This document shows positions 53,563 to 62,718 of a DNA stretch of 64,000 bases, piece by piece. The stretch's first letter is position 1; every line of letters begins with the position of its first letter. The notes under the pieces were generated by a model. The model worked only from the letters and a program-made list of their open reading frames with translations. It had not been told where the DNA came from and did not search any database. The DNA is from Pseudomonas poae (GTDB taxonomy: Bacteria > Pseudomonadota > Gammaproteobacteria > Pseudomonadales > Pseudomonadaceae): assembly GCA_028869255.1 (NCBI GenBank), contig CP110972.1, positions 2,423,001 through 2,487,000 of the forward strand, given 5' to 3'. Both the position numbers and the translations under genes were made by a program.

Positions 53563-54187
53563 CAGCTATCGACAAGAAGGGTGCATCCTGCCAGCGATGT
53601 TCAAATGGTGCCCCTTACGTCCTACTTTTTCTGGCTAACCACGAAGCAAACTAACCGCAGCGATTTTTTCAAAAAGCAGCGCGCTTGTTTGTGTTCAAAG
53701 CATAAGCGCGGCCAAAGGCCGCGAAGAAGGCGATTTTCCCTCAGCCCCTGCGGGGCAATGCAGATGCGAGCCTGGCAACAGAGACCAAATCTGAAAACCG
53801 TCAAAAGCAAAAACCGAACCGGCAAACCGTGTGTGAACCTTGCTGATCACCTGCGGCTGCACACCACTCGCTTTTTTCTTGTCCTCAAATATAGAACTCC
53901 GTCTCGCGAAAAAAATTTCAAGGGTGCATGCAGGAAAATAGTTGAAATACAGAGAGAATCACTGATTCTGCGAGACTAATCAGTGAAAACAACTAGATTG
54001 CGGAGCACGATAGTCTCGGGCAGTCCGCGCCGGGAAAGCTGCACGCCTATCCCGATGCTGGCCTGAAAAGGTTCTTCGTTGAGACCGGCGGGAAGGTCTC
54101 TGTGGTACTGTCAGATGCTCTACGTCGGGTATTTCCGCTGAAAATGGTTTGCGGGTCTTTCTCGCCTGACATTGGCCAGGAGCATCT
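53563..54187. other. 625-base gene-poor stretch with three hairpins
   Basis: No convincing gene. It contains two adjacent GC-rich hairpins, CGCGGCC-AAA-GGCCGCG (53707-53723) and GCCCC-TGC-GGGGC (53744-53756), and an inverted repeat TCACTGATT / AATCAGTGA (53959-53967, 53978-53986) followed by AAAA. The clustering could mark a structured RNA or transcript ends. No reverse transcriptase is nearby, so a retron is not supported. Confidence 0.4.
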
Positions 54188-54589
54188 ATGTCGCTGAAAG
54201 CAGCTTTCGCCACTGTACTGAAAGCGATGCGCATTAGCCGCGGGTTGACGCATAAAGATATGGCCTTAGCGAGCAGCCGTGGCTACATGCTGAAGCTGGA
54301 ACACGGCCGATCAAGCCCTACGGTAGAGAAGCTGACTGCGATAGGTGATGCGATGGGGCTCAGCCCTTTGACCCTTCTCACACTGACGTTGAGCGTAGAG
54401 AGCGGTCAATCAATTGATACCCTGGTACAGCAGCTGAAAGCTGAAGTTGCAGATCTGGAGACCAATGGCGCGTTCAGCGGCCTGGTAGTCTCATCAGCGA
54501 CTCCGATCTGCGTAACAAAGCCCTCATCGGCACGCCGGCACAAGGCTATTTACCCGTCATCGCAAGCTGAACTGTGCTTTGCCGAGTAG
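54188..54589 (+). CDS. XRE family helix-turn-helix regulator
   Basis: 133 residues. N-terminal HTH (about 7-60): FATVLKAMRISRGLTHKDMA and SRGYMLKLEHGRSSPTVEKL, then LTAIGDAMGLSPLTLLTLTL. A helical middle (SGQSIDTLVQQLKAEVADLE) and a 35-residue tail of odd composition (SGLVVSSATPICVTKPSSAR) follow. The tail may be a frameshift product, but I cannot prove it. Clear ribosome binding site (CCAGGAGCATCT) before ATG 54188. A possible repressor for neighbouring defence genes, or a target of the ImmA/IrrE peptidase at 41522. Confidence 0.8.
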   Translation: MSLKAAFATVLKAMRISRGLTHKDMALASSRGYMLKLEHGRSSPTVEKLTAIGDAMGLSPLTLLTLTLSVESGQSIDTLVQQLKAEVADLETNGAFSGLVVSSATPICVTKPSSARRHKAIYPSSQAELCFAE

Positions 54590-54611
54590 CAGAGGTTGCG
54601 ATCGCCGAGTG

Positions 54612-54998
54612 TCAGAGTCCAAGGTCAATCGAAAACAGGATATCCGTAAGCTCAACTGGAACGGCCTTCTCTTCTACAAGGCGTTTTAGCACCTGATAAA
54701 TCACATGTGACCGTAACTGTTCCCGGGCAGGGACGTAGCTGCTGTCGGTGCGCGGCAAATCCGCGCTGGGCAGGACGCGCTCAAGCACTGCAAACGCTAC
54801 GGCGCCAACGTCTTGCTTGTAGATGCGAGTCAAACTGTCCAGGCCCGGTTTACGGCGGTAGCTGGCGACTGCATCAACCACTATCGCCATGAGAGAATCA
54901 CGATAGTGCTCAGCGGCGCACAACCACACCTGCGCTTCCTGCTCAACCTTCAATGCCCTGTCCTCCTCGCTTCCAATCGGCGCGCAATATTCGACCAA
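54612..54998 (-). CDS. unknown protein (128 aa) ending DLGL
   Basis: A soluble helical protein: EYCAPIGSEEDRALKVEQEA, LCAAEHYRDSLMAIVVDAVA, RPTDSSYV-like linker, VIYQVLKRLVEEKAVPVELT and SIDLGL. The last 30 residues resemble the C-terminus of the 203-aa gene at 31240-31851. Convergent with the XRE gene (22 bases between stops). Function unknown. Confidence 0.5.
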   Translation of the reverse strand: MVEYCAPIGSEEDRALKVEQEAQVWLCAAEHYRDSLMAIVVDAVASYRRKPGLDSLTRIYKQDVGAVAFAVLERVLPSADLPRTDSSYVPAREQLRSHVIYQVLKRLVEEKAVPVELTDILFSIDLGL

Positions 54999-55054
54999 AG
55001 CGCGCTTGAGCGCTAGGGGTCGGGTGCAGTTCTACCATCTAGGGATTTCCGAAC

Positions 55055-55207
55055 ATGCACATTCAGCTTGATCTGAACCGTAACGACCGCGACGCACTGC
55101 TACGACACTGCCAAGAGTTTGTTCCTGACAGCGGAGATACCCGTGAAGACGCCCGCCTGGCTGAGGCTTTGGAGGCGCTAATCGCTGCATTGGAAGACGC
55201 TATTTGA
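55055..55207 (+). CDS. 50-aa acidic small protein
   Basis: MHIQLDLNRNDRDALLRHCQ, EFVPDSGDTREDARLAEALE, ALIAALEDAI. Clean amphipathic helices at both ends and no stop until TGA at 55205-55207. It is too short for most gene callers, but its composition is strongly protein-like and AGGGA lies about 12 bases upstream. It precedes the TerB operon by about 330 bases, same strand. Function unknown. Confidence 0.5.
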   Translation: MHIQLDLNRNDRDALLRHCQEFVPDSGDTREDARLAEALEALIAALEDAI

Positions 55208-55539
55208 AGTGCAGAAGAGACGTCGTCGAAAGCCGCCTTAATCGACCAGTTGAGGCGCCAGAGATGCGAAGGAGTACATATGTACTCTTGGGTTTAATCA
55301 CCCATCGCGAGACGCTACCAAGATTATGGTCTCACTGAGAATTAGGCGTATGAAGAGCAGCGCCACGATCCATTCACCTCCGCAACACAGCCCTGACATA
55401 GCCTTGTAAGCAGATGGCTTTGTTGGGGATCCGTTTAAGTAATCTCGCCCCAGCGCTCCCTTCGTCTGTTCCGCTTGGCCCGCCTCGTGAAATCCGTAAG
55501 AATGTCATCTGGCCATTACCAACTGTACGGAATACTCAT
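55208..55539. promoter_or_regulatory. upstream region of the TerB-BrxD-BrxHI operon
   Basis: 332 bases with no gene that I accept. The frame of the TerB gene is open back to 55414, but the family-like part starts at 55540. Promoter expected here; no operator recognised. Confidence 0.35.
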
Positions 55540-57960
55540 ATGCCACGGAAGCGCAAAGGGAGCGGCGGCGGGCCGATCGCTCTGTACGCCTTGTTATTCG
55601 TTGTTGCCCTTTTGGCGCAAGTTCCAAAGCAAGCGTGGATCGCCCTTGGAGTTATCTTGGGCGTAAGTGCGTTGGTATGGGCCGTCAGACGCACCACCCA
55701 GGCAAAGCGTTACGCGCCTGAGGATGACATTGTTGCGGAGATCGCCGCTGAATCTCGACAGGCAACCTCCCCCAGTCTCACCGTCCAGTTCGGCACCAGT
55801 ACCCGCGAGCGAGACTTCTATACTGTCCAAGTCGGTTCGTCCAGCGATAGTCAGAACTACGCCATCCCAAAGCCAAGTGCAAAGCCCATGGGCGTTCGCT
55901 GGCTTGCAGAAGGTGAGTCCATCACCGTGGCCGGATTGGCTATCCCGGGTGGAATGCTCTACATCACCGAGCGGGCAACCCAGTTCGGTCAGACTGAACC
56001 GTCCCTGATTGATGCAACGCTTCGAGTCGCACGCTCACCCATGAGCCTTACCGAGCGGCAGATGCCCTATTGGCCAAGTTACCGAAGCATCACGCCTGAG
56101 GCGCGGCGAGCGTATCTGCAATGGTTGGCAGGAGGTCGCCGCCAGCCTGCGGATGCGGGATACGTGTTCCTGTTTTTTTACGGGCTGGAACGCCGCGCGC
56201 TGATCGATGCACCGAGCGATCCTCAGGCTAAGGTAGAGACTGCTGCCATCAAGGCCGAGGTCGAACGCTTGCTTGGTCTCTACGGCGACAACCATTCTTT
56301 CCGCGGCTACGCTATCCGCTTTCTCGCCCATATCGACGCGGGTTCTGTTCAGCCTCAGAGCTATATGAGTGAACCGATTGCCAGTGCCGCAGATGGGTAC
56401 GAGCTGCCCATGTCACTGAGAGTCGCGCTGGGTCAGATGGCCGTGGATAAATACCCTCTCAATCCGAGCTGGGCATTGGCCTGGGCGCTCGCAGAGCCCA
56501 ACATTTCCAGACGCACACCTGTGACCCGTTGTCCTGAGCAATTCGCAGCGCTCTTCAAAAACCAATTCGCAAAACGTTATCCCAACGGCATTGTGCTTCC
56601 TCAGAACAAGACCAAGCTGAAGATTGCCTATCGCCCCGCTTCTTCCGGATTGAGCATCCCGGCAGCAGCCGTGGGCGACCTCCCCGATGTCGCCGCAACC
56701 TCAGGAACGCGTAACAAGCTGCAGGGTATAGTGGAAGAATGCACCACCGTTCTAGACGCTTACAGTCGATATCTGGGGCGCAACCCAGACGCTGGATATA
56801 GTCTGGAAGCCATCCTGCAGTTGCCAACAGAACTCTGGCCTGCTGAAGCAAAAGCCGAACTCGAACAGTTGGCACAACGCGTCGGCGGCGAAACTATCTG
56901 CATGAGTTTCGCTGAGCTGGCAGGCCGTTTCAAATCCGCCGGCGCGCTTTCCCGCGACAAAGTCGTGGCACTCGCACGGGCCTTGGAAAGCAAGCGGATC
57001 GGATTAGAGCCCGATGTGCTTTCTGGCAGCCGTACGCCCAAGGCAGAAGACACCATCGCACTGTTCGCAGCGGACTCTGATGAAGGTACTCTTCGTTCGA
57101 CCGATGCTTACAGCGCTGCAGCAGTTACTTTAGACCTGGCCAGTGCAGTGGCTGCGGCAGACGGTGACACCTCGCTAGAAGAGGTGAGTCTGCTGTCCGG
57201 CCACATTGACTCATGGGATCACCTCTGCGTCGCGCATCGAAAACGCTTGAAGGCGCACCTCCAGATTCAACTGAAGCAACCGCCGACACTGGCAAGCCTC
57301 AAGAAGAAGCTTGAGCCGCTGACGATCGAGGCCAAGCGGAAAATTGCCAGCTTCCTGGCCCACCTGGCACAAGCGGATGGCGAGGTGACGCCACAGGAAG
57401 TTAAGCTCCTTGAGCGCGTATACAAGTCGCTCGCCCTCGATCCGCAGTTCGTCTACAGCGACCTCCACAGTGCAGCTGTTCGTCCCTCCCATGGAGTGGA
57501 GGCACTGACTGCGAATGCCGCGCTGGCCACTGCGACACAGACATCAGAAAGCACTGGCTCTGGCTTTGCACTGGACATGGACAAGGTCGCTCGCTTGCAA
57601 CAAGAAACGGCAGAAGTGTCGGCGCTCCTGGCCAGCGTCTTCAATGAAGAATCGCTGACTGAGACGCCTAGCGCCTTGGAGCCCGAGGCGCCCCAACGGC
57701 AGGAAGAAAGTATCGCCGAACAGCTTGCTACCGTACATGGCCTGGACGTCGAGCATTCAGCGTTCCTTCGGCTTCTGGTGTCACGGGCTGAGTGGAGTCG
57801 TGCCGAGCTGGAAGACGCAGCCAGTGATATGGAACTGATGCTGGATGGCGCCTTGGAGCGGATCAACGAGACAGCGTTCGAGCTGTTCGACATGCCCGTG
57901 ACCGAAGGTGATGATCCCATCGAAATCAACCCCGACATTCTGGATGAGCTAGCCCTATGA
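55540..57960 (+). CDS. membrane-anchored TerB_N / TerB / TerB_C multidomain protein
   Basis: 806 residues. After PRKRKGSGGG two hydrophobic segments (about 12-28 and 31-50: IALYALLFVVALLAQVP, AWIALGVILGVSALVWAV) anchor it. TerB_N at about 170-400 contains MPYWPSYRSITPEARRAYLQ, WLAGGRRQPADAGYVFLFFY and GLERRAL. A TerB core at about 540-650 has LDLASAVAAADGDTSLEEVS and IASFLAHLAQADGEVTPQEV (metal-type D-G-x motifs). TerB_C at the end has ELMLDGALERINETAFELFD and DPIEINPDILDEL. TerB-type proteins scaffold envelope-stress and defence complexes. The stop overlaps the next gene's ATG (57957), so it is co-translated with the BrxD-like ATPase. Confidence 0.8.
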   Translation: MPRKRKGSGGGPIALYALLFVVALLAQVPKQAWIALGVILGVSALVWAVRRTTQAKRYAPEDDIVAEIAAESRQATSPSLTVQFGTSTRERDFYTVQVGSSSDSQNYAIPKPSAKPMGVRWLAEGESITVAGLAIPGGMLYITERATQFGQTEPSLIDATLRVARSPMSLTERQMPYWPSYRSITPEARRAYLQWLAGGRRQPADAGYVFLFFYGLERRALIDAPSDPQAKVETAAIKAEVERLLGLYGDNHSFRGYAIRFLAHIDAGSVQPQSYMSEPIASAADGYELPMSLRVALGQMAVDKYPLNPSWALAWALAEPNISRRTPVTRCPEQFAALFKNQFAKRYPNGIVLPQNKTKLKIAYRPASSGLSIPAAAVGDLPDVAATSGTRNKLQGIVEECTTVLDAYSRYLGRNPDAGYSLEAILQLPTELWPAEAKAELEQLAQRVGGETICMSFAELAGRFKSAGALSRDKVVALARALESKRIGLEPDVLSGSRTPKAEDTIALFAADSDEGTLRSTDAYSAAAVTLDLASAVAAADGDTSLEEVSLLSGHIDSWDHLCVAHRKRLKAHLQIQLKQPPTLASLKKKLEPLTIEAKRKIASFLAHLAQADGEVTPQEVKLLERVYKSLALDPQFVYSDLHSAAVRPSHGVEALTANAALATATQTSESTGSGFALDMDKVARLQQETAEVSALLASVFNEESLTETPSALEPEAPQRQEESIAEQLATVHGLDVEHSAFLRLLVSRAEWSRAELEDAASDMELMLDGALERINETAFELFDMPVTEGDDPIEINPDILDELAL

Positions 57961-59253
57961 GTAAGATACGAGCCAAGCGATCGCGACGCGGTCATTCAAT
58001 CGCTGCGTGCGGGCGTAGTGCCCCGTGTTGGGCAGCATCTCATCCAGGTAGGTCGAGCGGGTGAACTCGATTCGCTGCTCAAAGATGTGGATCGTCTCGC
58101 GGATGGCGGCTCGGCTTTTCGCGTCGTCGTTGGCGAGTACGGCGCGGGCAAAACCTTCTTCCTGAACCTAGTACGCGGCATCGCCATGGAGCGCAAGCTT
58201 GTCACCATGCACGCCGATTTGAATCCAGACCGCCGGCTTCACGCTTCAGGTGGCCAAGCGCGCTCACTTTACTCGGAGCTGGCCAAAAACATGGCCACCC
58301 GCACCAAGCCAGAAGGCGGCGCTCTGCAGGGTATCGTTGAGAAGTTCATCTCCCAAGCTAAAACGGAAGCCAAGACCAAAGGTGTCGAGAGTGAGGCGGT
58401 CATTCGTGAGTACCTGGCAGAGCTCACCGAGATGGTCAATGGGTATGATTTTGCCGACGTCATTGCCGCCTACTGCCGCGGCTTCGAGGAAGGTAACGAG
58501 CAGCTCAAGGCTGACGCCATTCGTTGGCTACGCGGGGAATTCTCCACCAAGACTGACGCCCGCGCTGCTCTGGGCGTGCGGACGATCGTCGATGATGCTT
58601 CTGTCTACGACCAGCTGAAATTGCTGTCACGATTCGTACGCCTGGCTGGTTTCGGCGGCTTGATGGTATGCCTGGATGAACTGGTCAACCTGTACAAACT
58701 GGCAAACACCCAGGCCCGTAACGCCAATTACGAACAGATTCTGCGCATCCTCAACGATTCGTTGCAGGGTTCCGCTGAAGGCCTGGGTTTTGTATTGGGC
58801 GGCACACCAGAGTTTCTGATGGACACTCGTCGGGGGCTCTACAGCTACCCTGCCCTGCAATCCCGCCTCGCTGAAAACAGCTTTGCTAAGTCTGGCCTGG
58901 TCGACCTTTCTGGGCCTGTCATTCGACTCAGCAGCCTGACACCTGAAGACTTCTACGTGCTTTTGCAGAAGCTGCGCAATGTTTACGCCTACGGTGAGCC
59001 TGAGAAGTTTTTGCTGCCGGATGAAGCCATCCCCGCTTTCATGGCGCACTGTAATCAGCGCTTGGGCGAGGCATATTTCCGGACGCCGCGCACGACCATT
59101 ACGGCTTTCATCAACTTGCTCGCGGTGATCGAGCAAAACCCTACCGCGGATTGGCGAACCTTATTGGGCGCCGTGGAGCTGACCAAGGATGAGGCCGGGC
59201 AGCAAGATCTAGAAGTTGAGGCCGACGATGAGCTCGCCAGCTTCAAGCTCTGA
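57957..59253 (+). CDS. brxD: BrxD-like ATP-binding protein (DUF2791 family), likely one-base insertion at the start
   Basis: About 431 residues after repair. P-loop VVVGEYGAGKTFFLNLVRGI (about 55-75), then HADLNPDRRLHASGGQARSL, Walker B-like FGGLMVCLDELVNLYKLANT, GLGFVLGGTPEFLMDTRRGL and sensor-type RLSSLTPEDFYVLLQKLRN. This is the BrxD/DUF2791 family of BREX type 2-like loci. The natural N-terminus YEPSDRDAVIQSLRAGVVPR is present but lies one base out of frame with the ATG at 57957 (ATGAGTAAGATACGAG). Removing one base gives Met-Ser-Lys-Tyr-Glu. As printed, the first in-frame start is GTG 58018, which loses that segment. Overlaps the helicase gene by 26 bases. Confidence 0.8.
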
Positions 59254-61483
59254 CTCTTCTTCGTTCGAGCGTTTACACCCGGAGGTTCAGCAATGGATCT
59301 GGTCACAGGGGTGGACGTCCCTGCGTGATGCGCAGGAGTGGGCGGTACCGGCATTGGTGGGCGCCGATCGCGATGTGATCATTGCAGCGTCCACTGCCGC
59401 AGGTAAAACAGAGGCCGCATTCCTGCCGATCCTGACCAACCTGCTCAACAACAGTGATCCAGCCGGCGCGGTGCTGTATATCAGCCCGCTCAAGGCGCTG
59501 ATCAACGACCAGTGGGACAGGCTTAGCCGGTTATGTGAGAGGCTCGAACTGCCCGTCGTTGCTTGGCATGGCGATGTGGCAGCAAGCAAGAAACAACGGT
59601 TTTTGAAATCGCCTGAGGGCATCTTGCTGATCACTCCGGAGTCCCTAGAAGCCCTGTTCGTAAACAGAGGCTCAGGCTTACCAGGGGCTTTTCAGAACCT
59701 TCGCTACATCGTCGTCGATGAGCTTCATGCCTTCATCGGAAGTGAGCGTGGAAAGCAGCTGCAATCGCTAATGCAACGGGTTGAAATCGTCGTGGGTAGA
59801 ACGCTGCCCCGTGTAGGGCTTTCGGCGACGCTTGGGGAGATGTCGCTGGCCCGCAAGTTCCTGAGGCCGGCGTGCCCGGATGGCATCACGGTTATTGAGT
59901 CAAAGTCCTCTGGCCAAGAGCTCCAGGTACAGGTGCGTGGCTACATTGAGCAGCCCATGCAGCAGCTGGTGGTGGAACACCCGGGGAATGCGTCAACAGA
60001 TGAAGGCGCAGAGAAGGAAGACACCTCAGGTACCAAAGTGGCTATCGCAGGTCACCTGTACAAGGTGCTGAGGGGGCATAACAACCTGATCTTCCCCAAC
60101 AGGCGCCAAGAGGTTGAATGGTTTGCCGACCGTCTGCGCTCACTGTGCGAGAACGATGGTGTTCCGAACGAGTTCTGGCCGCATCACGGTAGCTTGTCCA
60201 AGGAGCTACGCCAGGATGCCGAGCGGGCGTTGAAAGCGGGAGATCCTCCAGCTTCTGCCGTATGCACTACCACCCTGGAACTGGGTATAGACATCGGTAG
60301 CATCAGGACGGTCGCACAGATCGGCTGTCCTCCCTCTGTGGCAAGTCTCAGGCAAAGGCTTGGCCGCTCGGGTCGCCGCGCCGGTGAGCCTGCGATGCTC
60401 AGGACGTACTGCCGGGAGCGCCCTTTAACAGATAAGTCGGATCTCTCCGATCAGTTACGTGAGGGCCTTGTCCAAACAGTCGCCATGATCCGATTGCTGA
60501 TCAGTGGATGGTTTGAGCCGCCTCGATCGGGAGGCCTACACGCTTCGACACTGGTGCAACAGTGCCTATCCTCAATTGCTCAGCTCGGCGGTGCTTCTGC
60601 GGCGCAATTATGGGGGAATCTCATCGCAAGCGGCAGTTTTGCGAGCGTCACCAAGCCTGATTTCCTGGGTTTGCTCAAGGGTATGGGTGAGAAGGAATTG
60701 ATCGTCCAGGACAGCTCAGGACTTCTGCTACCAGGCGAACTCGGGGAGCGGTTGATCAACCACTATGAGTTCTACACCGCCTTCACAAGCGATGAAGAGT
60801 TTCGTTTGCTCCGGGATGGGAAGCCACTTGGCTCGCTGCCCGTCAGCAAACCCCTGACCAAGGGACAACGCATCATCTTCGGCGGAAGGCGTTGGCAGGT
60901 TCAGGATGTCGACCTCGAAGCAAAGGTGATCGTGGTCACACCGGCGCGGGGCGGCGAGCCTCCTCAGTTTGATGGGCTTGGTGCCCAGGTGGATGATCGT
61001 GTCAGGCTTGAAATGCGAAACGTGTTGATGGAGACCACATCCTGCCCCTTCCTAGACAAACACGCTCAAGCGCTCCTAGACGAGGCTCGGAATAACTTCC
61101 GCGCTCTCGGGTTGGGTGACGCGGCGATAATTGGCTCTGCCAGCGTAAGCCATGTGGCAACCTGGCGAGGGGATTACACCAACGATGCGCTGGCCTTGTT
61201 GCTCAGGCATGTGGGTATTCAGTGTGAAAACACCGGGCTATTCCTGGAAGTTGCATTCGGCGCGGAGGACACATTGCGAGCGTTGCGCGTGGTCGGTCAA
61301 ATGGACATCTCGAACGTAGAACCGATCTTGGAAAATGTCGAAAACATGATCCGAGAGAAATGGGATTGGGCCCTTCCCCGCCCGCTTCTTATGAAGTCGT
61401 TCGCCTCAAGCCATCTTGATCTCCAAGCCGCGGTCACCACAGCTCGACTCCTTACACTGGAGTCGCAGGTTGGCAACGAATAG
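59228..61483 (+). CDS. brxHI: BrxHI/Lhr-like DEAD/DEAH helicase
   Basis: 751 residues, SF2 helicase. Motif I AASTAAGKTEAAFLPIL (Walker A variant AxTAAGKT), Ia YISPLKALINDQ, motif II VVDELHAF (DELH), motif III GLSATLGE. The second RecA domain has LIFPNRRQEVEWFADRL, TTTLELGIDIGSIRTVAQIG and SLRQRLGRSGRRAGEP (motif VI). Then come an Lhr-type winged-helix part and a DUF-like C-terminus. ATG 59228 has GAGG six bases upstream. In BREX 2-type loci BrxD and BrxHI occur together; here they are linked to a TerB protein and not to PglX/PglZ. Confidence 0.85.
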   Translation: MSSPASSSDSSSFERLHPEVQQWIWSQGWTSLRDAQEWAVPALVGADRDVIIAASTAAGKTEAAFLPILTNLLNNSDPAGAVLYISPLKALINDQWDRLSRLCERLELPVVAWHGDVAASKKQRFLKSPEGILLITPESLEALFVNRGSGLPGAFQNLRYIVVDELHAFIGSERGKQLQSLMQRVEIVVGRTLPRVGLSATLGEMSLARKFLRPACPDGITVIESKSSGQELQVQVRGYIEQPMQQLVVEHPGNASTDEGAEKEDTSGTKVAIAGHLYKVLRGHNNLIFPNRRQEVEWFADRLRSLCENDGVPNEFWPHHGSLSKELRQDAERALKAGDPPASAVCTTTLELGIDIGSIRTVAQIGCPPSVASLRQRLGRSGRRAGEPAMLRTYCRERPLTDKSDLSDQLREGLVQTVAMIRLLISGWFEPPRSGGLHASTLVQQCLSSIAQLGGASAAQLWGNLIASGSFASVTKPDFLGLLKGMGEKELIVQDSSGLLLPGELGERLINHYEFYTAFTSDEEFRLLRDGKPLGSLPVSKPLTKGQRIIFGGRRWQVQDVDLEAKVIVVTPARGGEPPQFDGLGAQVDDRVRLEMRNVLMETTSCPFLDKHAQALLDEARNNFRALGLGDAAIIGSASVSHVATWRGDYTNDALALLLRHVGIQCENTGLFLEVAFGAEDTLRALRVVGQMDISNVEPILENVENMIREKWDWALPRPLLMKSFASSHLDLQAAVTTARLLTLESQVGNE

Positions 61484-61710
61484 TACTTCGCTCTTCTCCA
61501 CGCCCATGATTTCGGCCGCTTATGTGTAGGTGGCTGCATGGGCTTTGAGCGAGCTGGCTTCGGCTATACAGATACTGGTAAGCCTGAAGTTAGAGGGTAT
61601 GGCAGGCGCTGGTTCGCATGGGGACTACCTGGCTCGGATCGCGAGCTGCGAATTCTGGCAGGAGTACAAATATACTCAGCGATGTGCTAATGGGTTCAAG
61701 GTTCTCTGGA

Positions 61711-62700
61711 CTACGCCTGCGAGCCATCCGCCTCACTCGATACGCGCAAAGCCATGAGCTCAGCCTCTGCGGTGGTGAGTTTGTGTGCCAGATCCACCTC
61801 CCTTAGCTTCGCGGCTGCGAATTGCGACTGAGACTCACCAGCCTCTTTAGCCTTTGCTTCCAACTGTTGAGCGAGCAGTTCCTTCGCACCTTCCGCACGC
61901 GCAGTAGTAGCATTGGCAATGCTCAGCTCACCCCGCAGGGTTTCGACAGCCTCACGATGTTGCGAGGCTTCCCTGGCATGCTGGCGATTTTCGGCAATGA
62001 AGCGCTCGTTATCCCGGATCAATCGGGTGATCTCCTCCTGCTTGACCATGAGCGTCTGCTGAAGGACGGTTAGCTCCTGCTGCAATTGATAGAGCTGGGA
62101 CTCGTGGCGATTCAGATCTTGGTCTCGCTGCTCCTTGATCGAAGCACGGTAGTGTTCCAGGGCCTCCCGGGCATGCATATGCTTTTGCTCCAGAGACTGG
62201 ATCTGCACATCCTTCTCTTGAATCCGGACTTCGAGATCACTGTTGCTCTGGGTGAGCCTGGCGTTGCGCGTGATCTCAGTCTGCAGTGTGGACTGAGTGG
62301 TCTTAAGCTCTTCAGTTTGAGCAGCCAAGACATCTCCTTGCGCCCTGAAATGGAGCTTGACTTCATCTAGCTCGCTCTCAAGTGCCTCGGCTCGTGAGAC
62401 CAATAGCTTACGTTCGTGCTCGAACTCTGCACGTGCCTCAAGAAAAGCCTGGCTGCCCTCTTCCTGGACTTGATCCAACAAGCTTTCGACGACCCCGCGC
62501 AGCGCGCCGCTCATGCGTTCACGAGGGTTCGCTTCTGATCCTGGTGATTCCAGCTGCTTTAGATACCGAGCGATCGTGGTCTTTGAGCCCGTATTTCCAA
62601 TCTCCACTCGGACTGCATCAATGCTGGGATAAACACCACGCATTAGCAGGCTGTTCCGCGCCTTTTGCACCACCGCTAGGTTAACGCCGCCTCGCGCCAT
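61711..62700 (-). CDS. KfrA-like DNA-binding coiled-coil protein
   Basis: 329 residues. An N-terminal KfrA_N helix-turn-helix region (about 5-55: VQKARNSLLMRGVYPSIDAV, RVEIGNTGSKTTIARYLKQL) is followed by about 240 residues of uninterrupted coiled coil (for example ESELDEVKLHFRAQGDVLAA, HESQLYQLQQELTVLQQTLM). KfrA proteins bind operator DNA in their own promoter and support plasmid or island maintenance. It is divergent from the integrase, with a dyad 19 bases upstream of its start, so it probably represses itself and perhaps the integrase. Confidence 0.8.
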   Translation of the reverse strand: MARGGVNLAVVQKARNSLLMRGVYPSIDAVRVEIGNTGSKTTIARYLKQLESPGSEANPRERMSGALRGVVESLLDQVQEEGSQAFLEARAEFEHERKLLVSRAEALESELDEVKLHFRAQGDVLAAQTEELKTTQSTLQTEITRNARLTQSNSDLEVRIQEKDVQIQSLEQKHMHAREALEHYRASIKEQRDQDLNRHESQLYQLQQELTVLQQTLMVKQEEITRLIRDNERFIAENRQHAREASQHREAVETLRGELSIANATTARAEGAKELLAQQLEAKAKEAGESQSQFAAAKLREVDLAHKLTTAEAELMALRVSSEADGSQA

Positions 62701-62718
62701 ACCCCCTCCAGACGATTT

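Noticed and set aside
53563..54187. Retron or other reverse-transcriptase element
   Set aside because: Hairpins are present but no reverse transcriptase gene is nearby.
55540..61483. A complete BREX system
   Set aside because: Only BrxD- and BrxHI-like genes are present; no PglX methylase, PglZ phosphatase, BrxA, BrxB or PglW/PglY in the window.
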